A DNA stretch of 13,658 nucleotides, from NCBI GenBank assembly GCA_009922295.1, contig RFWA01000033.1, positions 1 through 13,658 on the forward strand, given 5' to 3'. Numbering within the stretch: position 1 is the first letter of the stretch; each line of letters begins with the position of its first letter. A program made the translations under genes and the position numbers. The DNA is from Betaproteobacteria bacterium (GTDB lineage: Bacteria; Pseudomonadota; Gammaproteobacteria; Burkholderiales; Burkholderiaceae_C). Positions 1 to 10,973 of the stretch are shown in pieces. The notes beneath the pieces were generated by a model. That model saw only the letters and a list, made by a program, of their open reading frames with translations. It did not search any database and was not told where the DNA came from.

Positions 1-502
1 TGTTTTGCCAGTCTTTTGGCCAGTCGCTACGCAGGCGGTCAATCCACCAGACAGGATGGTTCCAGCGCGCCTGAGCCTGAGCGTCTGTGCTGGCGACGAG
101 GGCATCGCGCTCTCGTAAAAATCGGCGTAGACAGCCATTGAGGAAACCGGATTGACCCCGGGTCGCTGGATCTCTCTTTGCCGCCTCCACGGTTTGGTTC
201 ACCAGGGTGAACACTTCATAGGGCGCGTCCTGATCGCTCCAAGACAAGGCCAGTGCGGTGCAGAGCAGGGCATCGGCTTGCGGTGGCGGGTTACGGCTGA
301 CCAAAAGTTGGCGCAAGGCCTGCGCACGCCCTAGCGAACGCAGTACCGCAAAGGTCAGTGCTTGGACACCAGGCCGCAATTCGCCCGGCACTTTGGCAAT
401 GGCCGCCGTGCCTGATACGCCCTGGCGCACCGCCATCAATACAGACGCTGTGACCTGCAGCTGCAGCCATAGCGCGGGTTGCATCGGGGAGGTTATGGCC
501 AT
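1..502 (-). CDS. rsmB: 16S rRNA (cytosine-967-C5)-methyltransferase RsmB, N-terminal part (runs off window)
   Basis: RsmB uses S-adenosylmethionine to methylate C967 of 16S rRNA in the small ribosomal subunit. Only the first 167 codons are present; the gene continues past base 1, so the catalytic methyltransferase domain with its cysteines is not seen. What is seen is the NusB-like RNA-binding domain. It opens MAITSPMQPALWLQLQ and contains GTAAIAKVPGELRPGVQALTF (shown here as a conserved stretch around residues 33-53), TLVNQTVEAAKR, GFLNGCLRRFLRERDAL and ARWNHPVWWIDRL, all typical of burkholderial RsmB. The start at 502 is two bases after the stop of the LemA-like gene (TAA-GT-ATG) and has no visible Shine-Dalgarno sequence, which suggests translational coupling. 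A second in-frame ATG at 484 is possible and also lacks a good ribosome site. The family assignment is firm; the exact start is less so. Confidence 0.9.
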   Translation of the reverse strand, partial: MAITSPMQPALWLQLQVTASVLMAVRQGVSGTAAIAKVPGELRPGVQALTFAVLRSLGRAQALRQLLVSRNPPPQADALLCTALALSWSDQDAPYEVFTLVNQTVEAAKRDPATRGQSGFLNGCLRRFLRERDALVASTDAQAQARWNHPVWWIDRLRSDWPKDWQN

Positions 503-504
503 AC

Positions 505-1047
505 TTAGGAGAGTGTCTGACCGGGCTTGAGTCCCACAGCCGCAGCCACCAGCAAGGCCGGAAATTGGCCAATGGCGTCGTTGTAAAGCTGCACCCGGTT
601 ATTAAAGTCGGCCCGCGCCGCCTGCACCAGCAAACCAATCTGGTTCCAACGAAGCTGAACGGCGGCAAAGACGTCTGGTGTGCTCAGATCATCCGGCAAT
701 ACACTCTGCTTGTCCCAGCTGCCGGCCAGCTCTTGGTAGGCCTTGGACAGATCGTCCATGGCAGCATCGGCCAACGGCGCCGCCCTCGCCAACCGCAGTG
801 CATCAGCGAAGCGTTTACCAGCATCCATCAGCGCTAACATCTCCAGATTGAGTGACGATGCCTCGGTTACAGGTTGAGAAAAACTGGCCGCAATCAGCAC
901 CGGCAGGCCCCCCATGGCTTGCTCCAAGGTGGAGAAGGCCGCGATCGCCTGGGCGCGCAAGCGCACCAGCCGGTTATAAGCCCCAATCGCCCAGAACAAC
1001 AGCAATGCTGCCAGCGACCAAACCAAGAGCGTGCTGGTAGCAACCAC
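505..1047 (-). CDS. LemA-like membrane-anchored protein (180 aa)
   Basis: The product is a small protein with one N-terminal membrane segment (about residues 5-22, LLVWSLAALLLFWAIGAY) followed by a mostly helical, probably coiled region outside the membrane core. YNRLVRLRAQ right after the membrane helix and FNNRVQLYNDAIGQFPALLVA near the C-terminus match the start and end signatures of LemA-family proteins. The middle (residues 45-145) is Ala/Leu-rich and diverges from canonical LemA. The family's biochemical role is not settled, so I give no function or symbol. The start is GTG at 1047, chosen because AGAGG (1058-1054) sits six bases upstream; an ATG at 1049 is in another frame. The gene lies between the rpoC terminator and rsmB, and from memory similar small LemA-like genes precede rsmB in Comamonadaceae. 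Nearness to rsmB suggests co-transcription rather than a shared function. Confidence 0.75.
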   Translation of the reverse strand: MVATSTLLVWSLAALLLFWAIGAYNRLVRLRAQAIAAFSTLEQAMGGLPVLIAASFSQPVTEASSLNLEMLALMDAGKRFADALRLARAAPLADAAMDDLSKAYQELAGSWDKQSVLPDDLSTPDVFAAVQLRWNQIGLLVQAARADFNNRVQLYNDAIGQFPALLVAAAVGLKPGQTLS

Positions 1048-1053
1048 ATTGAG

Positions 1054-1058
1054 CCTCT
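1054..1058 (-). promoter_or_regulatory. Ribosome binding site of the LemA-like gene
   Basis: Read on the minus strand this is AGAGG, six bases before the GTG at 1047. It supports GTG as the start instead of the out-of-frame ATG at 1049. No convincing -35/-10 pair is visible in the roughly 40 bases between the rpoC terminator and this site, so the promoter of the pair is unresolved. Confidence 0.6.
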
Positions 1059-1098
1059 AATGCGCAGCAAAGTTTGCAGCCCGTTCCGCAGCCCATAG

Positions 1099-1136
1099 AA
1101 AAACGCCTCAAGCCCATATGCAATGGACCTGAGGCG
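1099..1136 (-). terminator. Rho-independent terminator after rpoC
   Basis: On the minus strand a stem CGCCTCA/TGAGGCG (1136-1130 with 1110-1104) extends inward by about seven more pairs, including two G-U wobbles (GGTCCAT with ATGGGCT), and is followed directly by TTTTT (1103-1099). It begins about 35 bases after the rpoC stop codon. The stem plus the U-tract are the standard features of an intrinsic terminator. It marks the end of the ribosomal protein/RNA polymerase operon and separates it from the LemA-like/rsmB pair. Confidence 0.9.
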
Positions 1137-1170
1137 CTCTCTTTACTATAGCAAACAGAAGGGCCGAAAC

Positions 1171-5388
<4,218 letters not shown>

Positions 5389-5424
5389 GACGCTATTTCC
5401 TTGTTAATCAGTTGAGTCCAGAGC

Positions 5425-8400
5425 TCAGGACCGTTCCAGCTCGATATCGATACCGAGGGAGCGAATTTCCTTGACCAGCACGTTGAACGATTCCGGCATT
5501 CCGGCTTCGATCGAATGCTCACCCTTGACAATGCTTTCATAGACCTTGGTCCGGCCTTGCACGTCATCTGATTTGACCGTCAACATCTCTTGCAAGGTGT
5601 AACCGGCGCCATAGGCTTCGAGCGCCCAGACTTCCATCTCACCGAAACGCTGACCACCAAACTGCGCCTTGCCGCCCAGCGGCTGTTGCGTCACCAAACT
5701 GTATGGCCCAGTGGAGCGGGCATGCATTTTGTCATCCACCAAGTGGTGAAGCTTGAGCACGTGCATGTAGCCGATCGTGGTCGGACGCTCAAACGCGTCA
5801 CCACTGCGGCCGTCGAACAGGTTGGCCTGGGTCCGCGCTGCCGTCAAGCCCTTGGCCTTGACGATCTCTTCTGGGTAGGCCAGCTTCAGCATACCGCGAA
5901 TTTCTTCTTCAGAGGCACCATCAAACACAGGTGTGGCGAATGTGGCCCCACCGCTCAGGTTGCCAGCCATCTCCAGCACCTCGTCATCGCTCAATAGCGT
6001 GACGTCTTCTTTGCGACCGGAGCCGTTGTACAGAGCCTCCAAGAATTTGCGCAACTCGGCAATCTTGGCCTGCTCTTGCAGCATGTCGCCAATGCGCTGG
6101 CCAATGCCCTTGGCAGCCCACCCAAGGTGGACCTCAAGCACCTGCCCGACGTTCATCCGTGAAGGAACGCCCAGCGGGTTAAGTACGATGTCGCAAGGCG
6201 TACCGTCGGCCATGTAAGGCATGTCTTCGACCGGGACAATCTTGGACACCACGCCCTTGTTGCCGTGCCGGCCTGCCATCTTGTCACCCGGTTGCAGTCG
6301 GCGTTTGACGGCAAGATAGACCTTGACCATCTTGAGCACACCAGCAGGCAACTCGTCACCCTGGGTGAGCTTCTTACGCTTTTCCTCAAATGACAGGTCG
6401 AAGCTGTGGCGCGTTTGCTCCAGCGAGTTCTTGATGCTTTCCAGCTGGGTAGCCACCTCGTCCTCGGCCGGACGAATATCAAACCAGTGAAATTTATCGA
6501 CCGAGCTGAGGTAGGCCTTGTCGATCTTGGTGCCTTTGGCCAGCTTTTGCGGGCCCCCATTGGCAGCCCGGCCAACCAGCAGCTTTTCAATCCGGTCGAA
6601 CGCGTCGGCTTCCACAATGCGCAGCTGATCGTTCAGGTCCAGTCGGAAGCGCTTGAGTTCATCGTCGATGATCTGTTGGGCACGGCGGTCCCGCACGATG
6701 CCTTCGCGGGTGAACACCTGCACGTCAATGACCGTGCCCTGTGAACCTTGGTCAACCCGCAGCGAGGTGTCTTTGACATCGCTGGCTTTCTCACCAAAGA
6801 TGGCCCGCAACAGCTTCTCTTCAGGCGTCAGGGTGGTTTCACCTTTGGGCGTGACCTTGCCAACCAGCGTATCGCCGGGTTGCACTTCAGCGCCGACATA
6901 AATAATGCCGGATTCGTCTAAACGGTTCAGCTGCTGTTCACTCAGATTAGGGATGTCCCGTGTGATCTCTTCAGAGCCGAGCTTGGTGTCACGCGCCATC
7001 ACCACCAGTTCCTCGATGTGGATGGAGGTGTAACGGTCTTCAGCGACGACGCGCTCGCTGATCAGGATCGAGTCCTCGAAGTTATAACCATTCCATGGCA
7101 TGAACGCGACCAGCATGTTCTGGCCCAGTGCCAACTCGCCCAGATCGGTGGAGGCGCCGTCAGCGATGACATCACCTTTGGACAGTCGGTCGCCTTTTTT
7201 GACAATCGGCCGTTGGTGGATGTTTGTGTTCTGATTGGAACGCTGGTATTTGATCAGGTTGTAGATGTCAACGCCCACTTCACCCGCCTGTGCTTCGGCG
7301 TCGTTGACCCGGATAACAACCCGGGTGGCATCGACATAGTCGACCAGGCCGCCACGGGTGGCGGTTACCACAGTACCGGAGTCCACCGCCGAAACACGCT
7401 CGATACCGGTTCCGACAAAGGCTTTTTCGGGCCGCAGAATAGGCACAGCTTGGCGCTGCATGTTGGCACCCATCAGAGCGCGATTGGCGTCAATGTACTG
7501 GACACGCTCTCCGCCAACCAGTATCGACTCGCCGGCTTCCCGCGCGGAGATCAACTCTCCACTCAGCTTGCCAGTCTTGTCAAGAGTGGCATTGGCCTGG
7601 GCGATCACATATTTGCCCTCTTCGATGGCGGACAAGTAATCGATGTCCATCGTGACCATGCTGTCGACCACCCTGCGGTAGGGCGTTTCGATAAAGCCGT
7701 ACTCGTTGAGCCGCGCATACAAGGCCAAAGAGTTGATCAAACCGATGTTCGGACCCTCGGGTGTTTCAATGGGGCAGACACGGCCGTAATGGGTGACGTG
7801 CACGTCCCGGACTTCAAAGCCAGCACGCTCTCGGGTCAGACCACCCGGGCCAAGGGCCGAGACACGACGTTTGTGCGTGATCTCGGACAAAGGGTTGGTC
7901 TGGTCCATGAACTGAGACAGCTGAGACGCTCCGAAGAACTCTTTCAAGGCTGCCGAAATCGGCTTGCTGTTGATCAGGTCATGGGGCATGAGCGGCTCTT
8001 GCTCGGCTTGGCCAAGCCGTTCTTTAACCGCTTTTTCAATACGGGCAAGACCGGTTCGGTATTGGTTTTCAGCCAATTCGCCCACGCAACGCACGCGGCG
8101 ATTACCAAGGTGGTCGATGTCATCGACGTCACCACGGCCATTGCGCAGGTCCACCAGGATCTTCACCACCGCCAGGATATCTTCATTGGTCAGCACCATG
8201 GGGCCGGTAGACTCGGTTCGGCCCATCTTGGCGTTGAACTTCATGCGACCCACGCGAGACAGGTCATAGGTGTCGGGGTTGTAGAACAAACGCTGAAACA
8301 GCGCTTGTACCGCGTCTTCGGTGGGTGGCTCGCCAGGACGCATCATGCGGTAGATGGCAACCCGGGCGGCAAACTCGTCCACGGTTTCATCACTGCGCAG

Positions 8401-9474
8401 GGTTTGCGAAATGTAAGGGCCTTGATCGAGCTCGTTCGTGTAGATGCAAGGCAGGTCTTGCACGCCGGCTGCGCGCAGTTTTTTCAGCAAAGCCTCGGTC
8501 AGTTCCTCGTTGGCCTTGGCAATGATTTCACCGGTGTCGGCTTCGACGATGTTGCGGGCCACGACTCGCGCTACCAGAAAGTCTTCCGGTACGCTGATAT
8601 GTGTGGTCCCCGATTGCTCCAATTCACGCGTGTGACGCGCCGTGACCCGTTTGTCTTTGGCAACCACGACCTTACCGGCCTTGTCAGTGATGTCAAAGCG
8701 GGCCACTTCGCCACGCAGTCGCTCGGCCACAAACTCCATTTGCGCGCCACTGTCCATCAGCCTGAAGTTGTCGTTGACAAAGAAGTTGGCCAGGATCGAC
8801 TCATGATTAAGGCCAATGGCCTTGAGCAGTATGGTCACCGGCATCTTGCGCCGACGATCTACCCGGAAGTACAAAATATCCTTGGGGTCGAACTCGAAAT
8901 CCAGCCAAGAGCCGCGGTAGGGGATGATGCGTGCCGAGAACAGCAATTTGCCTGAGCTATGGGTCTTTCCCTTGTCATGCTCAAAGAAAACGCCCGGTGA
9001 GCGGTGCAACTGCGACACGATGACACGCTCGGTGCCGTTGATGATGAAAGAACCTTTGCCCGTCATCAGGGGCACTTCCCCCATGTAGACCTCTTGTTCC
9101 TTAACTTCTTTGACCACTTTGTTCTGGGTGGTTGAGGATTCCCGGTCATAGATGATCAACTGCACCTTGGCACGAACCGCCGAGGCGTAGGTCAGACCAC
9201 GGGTCTGGCATTCGCGCACGTCAAAGGCCGGCTTTGCCAGGTTGTAGTCCAGGTATTTCATCTCCACAAAACCATTGTGCGAAACAATGGGGAATGCGGC
9301 CTGAAATGCAGCCTGGAGCCCTTCGAGAGTCCGCTTTTTAGGCGCTACATCGGCTTGAAGGAACGCGGTGTAAGCGTCCTTCTGCATTTGCAGGAGGTAG
9401 GGGATTTCCAGCACGCTGTCGCGGCTGCCAAAATTTTTGCGAATGCGCTTGCGTTCGGTGTATGTGTAAGCCAT
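5425..9474 (-). CDS. rpoB: DNA-directed RNA polymerase beta subunit, with a 21-residue in-frame gap
   Basis: Beta subunit of RNA polymerase, forming the active-site cleft with beta' and the rifampicin pocket. The start is ATG at 9474 (MAYTYTERKRIRKNFG), preceded by GGAG; the upstream in-frame TTG at 9489 would put the ribosome site inside the gene. The protein is 1349 residues, 21 short of the about 1370 I recall for Comamonadaceae. The rifampicin region (QLSQFMDQTNPLSEITHKRR) is at 518-537, with D524, H534 and S539, an offset of +8 from E. coli. The acidic pair E800-D801 (NGYNFED) matches E. coli E813-D814, an offset of -13. The missing 21 residues are at D662/A663: the text reads VQYID-ANRALMGANMQRQ where relatives read VQYxD, then about VSxxQxVSVAASLVPFLEHDD, then ANRALMG. 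All other motifs (PIETPEGPNIGLINSL, GDKMAGRHGNKGV, the C-terminus SLGIDIELERS) are present. It is in frame throughout, so the gene is otherwise normal. Confidence 0.97.
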   Translation of the reverse strand: MAYTYTERKRIRKNFGSRDSVLEIPYLLQMQKDAYTAFLQADVAPKKRTLEGLQAAFQAAFPIVSHNGFVEMKYLDYNLAKPAFDVRECQTRGLTYASAVRAKVQLIIYDRESSTTQNKVVKEVKEQEVYMGEVPLMTGKGSFIINGTERVIVSQLHRSPGVFFEHDKGKTHSSGKLLFSARIIPYRGSWLDFEFDPKDILYFRVDRRRKMPVTILLKAIGLNHESILANFFVNDNFRLMDSGAQMEFVAERLRGEVARFDITDKAGKVVVAKDKRVTARHTRELEQSGTTHISVPEDFLVARVVARNIVEADTGEIIAKANEELTEALLKKLRAAGVQDLPCIYTNELDQGPYISQTLRSDETVDEFAARVAIYRMMRPGEPPTEDAVQALFQRLFYNPDTYDLSRVGRMKFNAKMGRTESTGPMVLTNEDILAVVKILVDLRNGRGDVDDIDHLGNRRVRCVGELAENQYRTGLARIEKAVKERLGQAEQEPLMPHDLINSKPISAALKEFFGASQLSQFMDQTNPLSEITHKRRVSALGPGGLTRERAGFEVRDVHVTHYGRVCPIETPEGPNIGLINSLALYARLNEYGFIETPYRRVVDSMVTMDIDYLSAIEEGKYVIAQANATLDKTGKLSGELISAREAGESILVGGERVQYIDANRALMGANMQRQAVPILRPEKAFVGTGIERVSAVDSGTVVTATRGGLVDYVDATRVVIRVNDAEAQAGEVGVDIYNLIKYQRSNQNTNIHQRPIVKKGDRLSKGDVIADGASTDLGELALGQNMLVAFMPWNGYNFEDSILISERVVAEDRYTSIHIEELVVMARDTKLGSEEITRDIPNLSEQQLNRLDESGIIYVGAEVQPGDTLVGKVTPKGETTLTPEEKLLRAIFGEKASDVKDTSLRVDQGSQGTVIDVQVFTREGIVRDRRAQQIIDDELKRFRLDLNDQLRIVEADAFDRIEKLLVGRAANGGPQKLAKGTKIDKAYLSSVDKFHWFDIRPAEDEVATQLESIKNSLEQTRHSFDLSFEEKRKKLTQGDELPAGVLKMVKVYLAVKRRLQPGDKMAGRHGNKGVVSKIVPVEDMPYMADGTPCDIVLNPLGVPSRMNVGQVLEVHLGWAAKGIGQRIGDMLQEQAKIAELRKFLEALYNGSGRKEDVTLLSDDEVLEMAGNLSGGATFATPVFDGASEEEIRGMLKLAYPEEIVKAKGLTAARTQANLFDGRSGDAFERPTTIGYMHVLKLHHLVDDKMHARSTGPYSLVTQQPLGGKAQFGGQRFGEMEVWALEAYGAGYTLQEMLTVKSDDVQGRTKVYESIVKGEHSIEAGMPESFNVLVKEIRSLGIDIELERS

Positions 9475-9479
9475 GAGAT

Positions 9480-9483
9480 CTCC
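9480..9483 (-). promoter_or_regulatory. Ribosome binding site of rpoB (decides the start)
   Basis: GGAG on the minus strand, five bases before ATG 9474. Its position fixes the start at the methionine of MAYTYTER, because the longer frame from TTG 9489 has no ribosome site of its own and would include this one. Confidence 0.8.
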
Positions 9484-9593
9484 GGGCAAAGACTAAAGAA
9501 TCCTGGGGGTCCTAGGCGACTGTCGCATTGAGAACCTGCAGGCAAGTGTTTGAAGCCAGCCTCCAAACCACCGCCCACGTCTCAATAAGTCTT

Positions 9594-9617
9594 GGTGATT
9601 GGCCACTACCAATCATT
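9594..9617 (-). promoter_or_regulatory. Hairpin 3 of the rplL-rpoB spacer
   Basis: On the minus strand TGATTGG (9615-9609) pairs with CCAATCA (9602-9596) around a six-base loop, and two possible G-U pairs extend the base. It is A/T-richer than the other two and has no following U-run. It may help a processing site or be a chance repeat. Confidence 0.4.
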
Positions 9618-9681
9618 GGCGGACGGTCGCACATTGCATGCAACCCGAACCAAGGCATCTTCTGCAGTCGGGGTCAGAAGA

Positions 9682-9717
9682 CACTGACAAACGGGCGCGC
9701 AGCTCCGTTTGTCAGTG
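9682..9717 (-). promoter_or_regulatory. Long hairpin 2 of the rplL-rpoB spacer (attenuator or RNase III-type site)
   Basis: CACTGACAAACG (12 bases) forms a perfect inverted repeat between 9717-9706 and 9693-9682. One further G-C pair and a G-U pair extend it inward, leaving a loop of about eight bases. It is the strongest hairpin in the spacer. The tail after it on the transcribed strand (TGTCTTCTGACC) is pyrimidine-rich but not a real U-run, so it does not look like a full intrinsic terminator. A double-stranded stem of this length in this position suits an RNase III substrate or a partial attenuator, by analogy with E. coli. Confidence 0.65.
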
Positions 9718-9728
9718 CGCTCTGCGCT

Positions 9729-9771
9729 CCATCCAGAACCGGCCACCTGGTCAGGTAGCCTTACTGGATGG
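9729..9771 (-). promoter_or_regulatory. Hairpin 1 of the rplL-rpoB spacer
   Basis: CCATCCAG (9771-9764) pairs with CTGGATGG (9736-9729), an eight-base perfect stem starting about ten bases after the rplL stop codon. Inside it is a small CCTG/CAGG repeat. There is no U-run after it. It probably stabilises the 3' end of the rplJL message or acts with the next hairpin. Confidence 0.5.
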
Positions 9772-9780
9772 AAACGTCGA

Positions 9781-10155
9781 TTACTTGAGCTCGGCCTTGG
9801 CACCAGCTTCCACCAGCTTTTTCAGCGCAGCTTCAGCATCGGCTTTGGAGATCGCCTCTTTCACATTTTTGGGTGCGCCGTCAACCAGATCCTTGGCTTC
9901 TTTGAGGCCCAGGCCAGTGATTTCGCGCACGGCCTTGATAACCGACACCTTGGCGGCGCCAGCTTCAAGCAGAACGACGTTGAACTCGGTCTTCTCTTCG
10001 ACGACAGCGGCAGCAGCGCCACCACCACCAGCGGGCGCCGACATTGCTGCAGCGCTCACGCCAAACTTCTCTTCGATGGCTTTCACCAGGTCGTTGAGTT
10101 CCATGACCGTCATGCTGTCAAGCGCGGTCAAAAATGCGTCTTTATCGAATGCCAT
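9781..10155 (-). CDS. rplL: 50S ribosomal protein L7/L12
   Basis: Stalk protein of the large ribosomal subunit; dimers bind the L10 C-terminal helix and recruit and stimulate translational GTPases such as EF-Tu and EF-G. The 124-residue length is usual. The N-terminal dimerisation/L10-binding domain is residues 1 to about 36, the flexible Ala/Gly hinge is about 39-51 (SAPAGGGGAAAAV), and the globular factor-binding domain follows, with the family signature KVSVIKAVREITGLGLKEAK at 69-88. The ATG at 10155 has AGGAAA upstream. The gap from rplJ is 42 bases, so both are on one message, and L12 (needed in several copies per ribosome) has its own ribosome site. Confidence 0.99.
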   Translation of the reverse strand: MAFDKDAFLTALDSMTVMELNDLVKAIEEKFGVSAAAMSAPAGGGGAAAAVVEEKTEFNVVLLEAGAAKVSVIKAVREITGLGLKEAKDLVDGAPKNVKEAISKADAEAALKKLVEAGAKAELK

Positions 10156-10197
10156 TTTTATTTCCTAACAATATTGGTTATCACTTGCCACGAGCCA

Positions 10198-10728
10198 TCA
10201 GGCCGCAACAGCCTCAGCAGGTGTTTCTGCTTCTGGCACGCCAGCGCCTTTTTTCTCCGCGATAGCGGCCAGCACACGTGCTGTTCGCGAAATCGGGGAT
10301 TGCATCAAACCCAACAATTGCGCCAGCAAAACCTCTTTGGAGGGGATGCTTGCCAATTGCTTCACGCCGTTCACGTCCAGTGCTTTTCCGCCATATGCGC
10401 CACCGCGAATGACCAATTTGTCGTTGGTTTTCGCGAAATCAGCCACCACTCGCGCGGCAGCAACAGCATCAACAGAGAAGCCATAGATCAGCGGGCCGGT
10501 CATCATGTCTGACACCACCTCAAAGCCACTGCCAGCGACAGCTCGGCGGGCCAGAGTGTTTTTTAACACACTCAGGCTCACACCATTGCTGCGCGCGACC
10601 GTGCGCAATTTGGTCATGTCCGCGACTTTGATGCCCCGGTACTCCGCCATCACGAGCGTTTGAGCTTTTGCGGCGAGGCCAGTCACATCACTGATGACCG
10701 CTTCTTTCTCACTGCGATTAAGACTCAA
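10198..10728 (-). CDS. rplJ: 50S ribosomal protein L10
   Basis: L10 anchors the L7/L12 stalk to 23S rRNA and, as the L10-L12 complex, represses translation of its own message in the bacteria studied. The product has 176 residues. The rRNA-binding N-terminal domain includes MAEYRGIKVADMTKLR (about 27-42) and LKNTLARRAV. The C-terminal helix that binds L12 dimers is about 140-165 (SPISRTARVLAAIAEKK), followed by an Ala/Glu-rich tail. The start is TTG at 10728, not ATG: AAGGAG lies six bases upstream and MSLNRSEKEAV is the usual family start. The first internal ATG would remove conserved residues. A structured 245-base leader precedes it. Confidence 0.97.
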   Translation of the reverse strand: MSLNRSEKEAVISDVTGLAAKAQTLVMAEYRGIKVADMTKLRTVARSNGVSLSVLKNTLARRAVAGSGFEVVSDMMTGPLIYGFSVDAVAAARVVADFAKTNDKLVIRGGAYGGKALDVNGVKQLASIPSKEVLLAQLLGLMQSPISRTARVLAAIAEKKGAGVPEAETPAEAVAA

Positions 10729-10973
10729 GGTCTACTCCTTCTAAATGTACCGGTCAGCCTATTGCTTTCCGGAACGCCACGTTGCAGCGACCAACTGTTC
10801 AGGACCTCATCCTCAAGCAGCGGGATCGCCATCTGCGTTGGTTTTCTATGATTAAGTGCCTGCCCTCACCAGTAAGGCTGCACACCAACGGTCTTGGATG
10901 ACCTGCCTGGACTTTTCAGAACCGGCAGCCCACCACTTTGCGATGCCTTTGCAGGCCCCGCAAATTCTTTTCG
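10729..10973 (-). promoter_or_regulatory. rplA-rplJ intergenic leader, candidate L10 autoregulatory leader
   Basis: This 245-base gap is non-coding and folds extensively on the transcribed strand. CGTTGGT (10890-10884) pairs perfectly with ACCAACG (10842-10836), closing a domain of about 40 bases that contains a smaller stem GCCTT/GAGGGC-like. Long-range closure with an inner stem resembles the L10 leader of other bacteria, where the L10-L12 complex binds and shuts off rplJL translation. I recognise the position and the architecture but did not match the conserved L10-leader consensus base by base. Confidence 0.55.
10735..10740 (-). promoter_or_regulatory. Ribosome binding site of rplJ (supports TTG start)
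   Basis: AAGGAG on the minus strand, six bases before TTG 10728. This near-perfect site is the main reason to accept the TTG start of L10. Confidence 0.85.

Larger units (their letters stand above)
9475..9780 (-). promoter_or_regulatory. rplL-rpoB intergenic region: structured spacer, probable attenuation/processing site
   Basis: This 306-base gap contains no gene. Read on the transcribed strand it holds three inverted repeats in order (9771-9729, 9717-9682, 9617-9594, listed separately) and then the rpoB ribosome site. In E. coli the equivalent spacer is about the same length and carries a partial terminator and an RNase III cleavage site, which lower rpoBC expression relative to rplJL. The position and the hairpins seen here fit that role; attenuation and cleavage are inferred. 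No clear sigma-70 promoter was found in it. Confidence 0.65.

Noticed and set aside
291..668. A 125-codon minus-strand open frame overlapping the LemA-like gene and rsmB
   Set aside because: It is out of frame with both recognised genes, and its Cys/Trp-rich translation looks like a frame-shifted reading of them.
7018..8955. A 645-codon open frame on the plus strand, opposite rpoB
   Set aside because: It lies wholly antisense to a certain gene, has no recognisable protein features and no supporting ribosome site. Long antisense frames are expected opposite GC-rich, strongly codon-biased genes.
9475..9489. Longer rpoB start at TTG 9489, adding five residues
   Set aside because: The ribosome site GGAG would then be inside the gene, while ATG 9474 has correct spacing and gives the family's conserved N-terminus.
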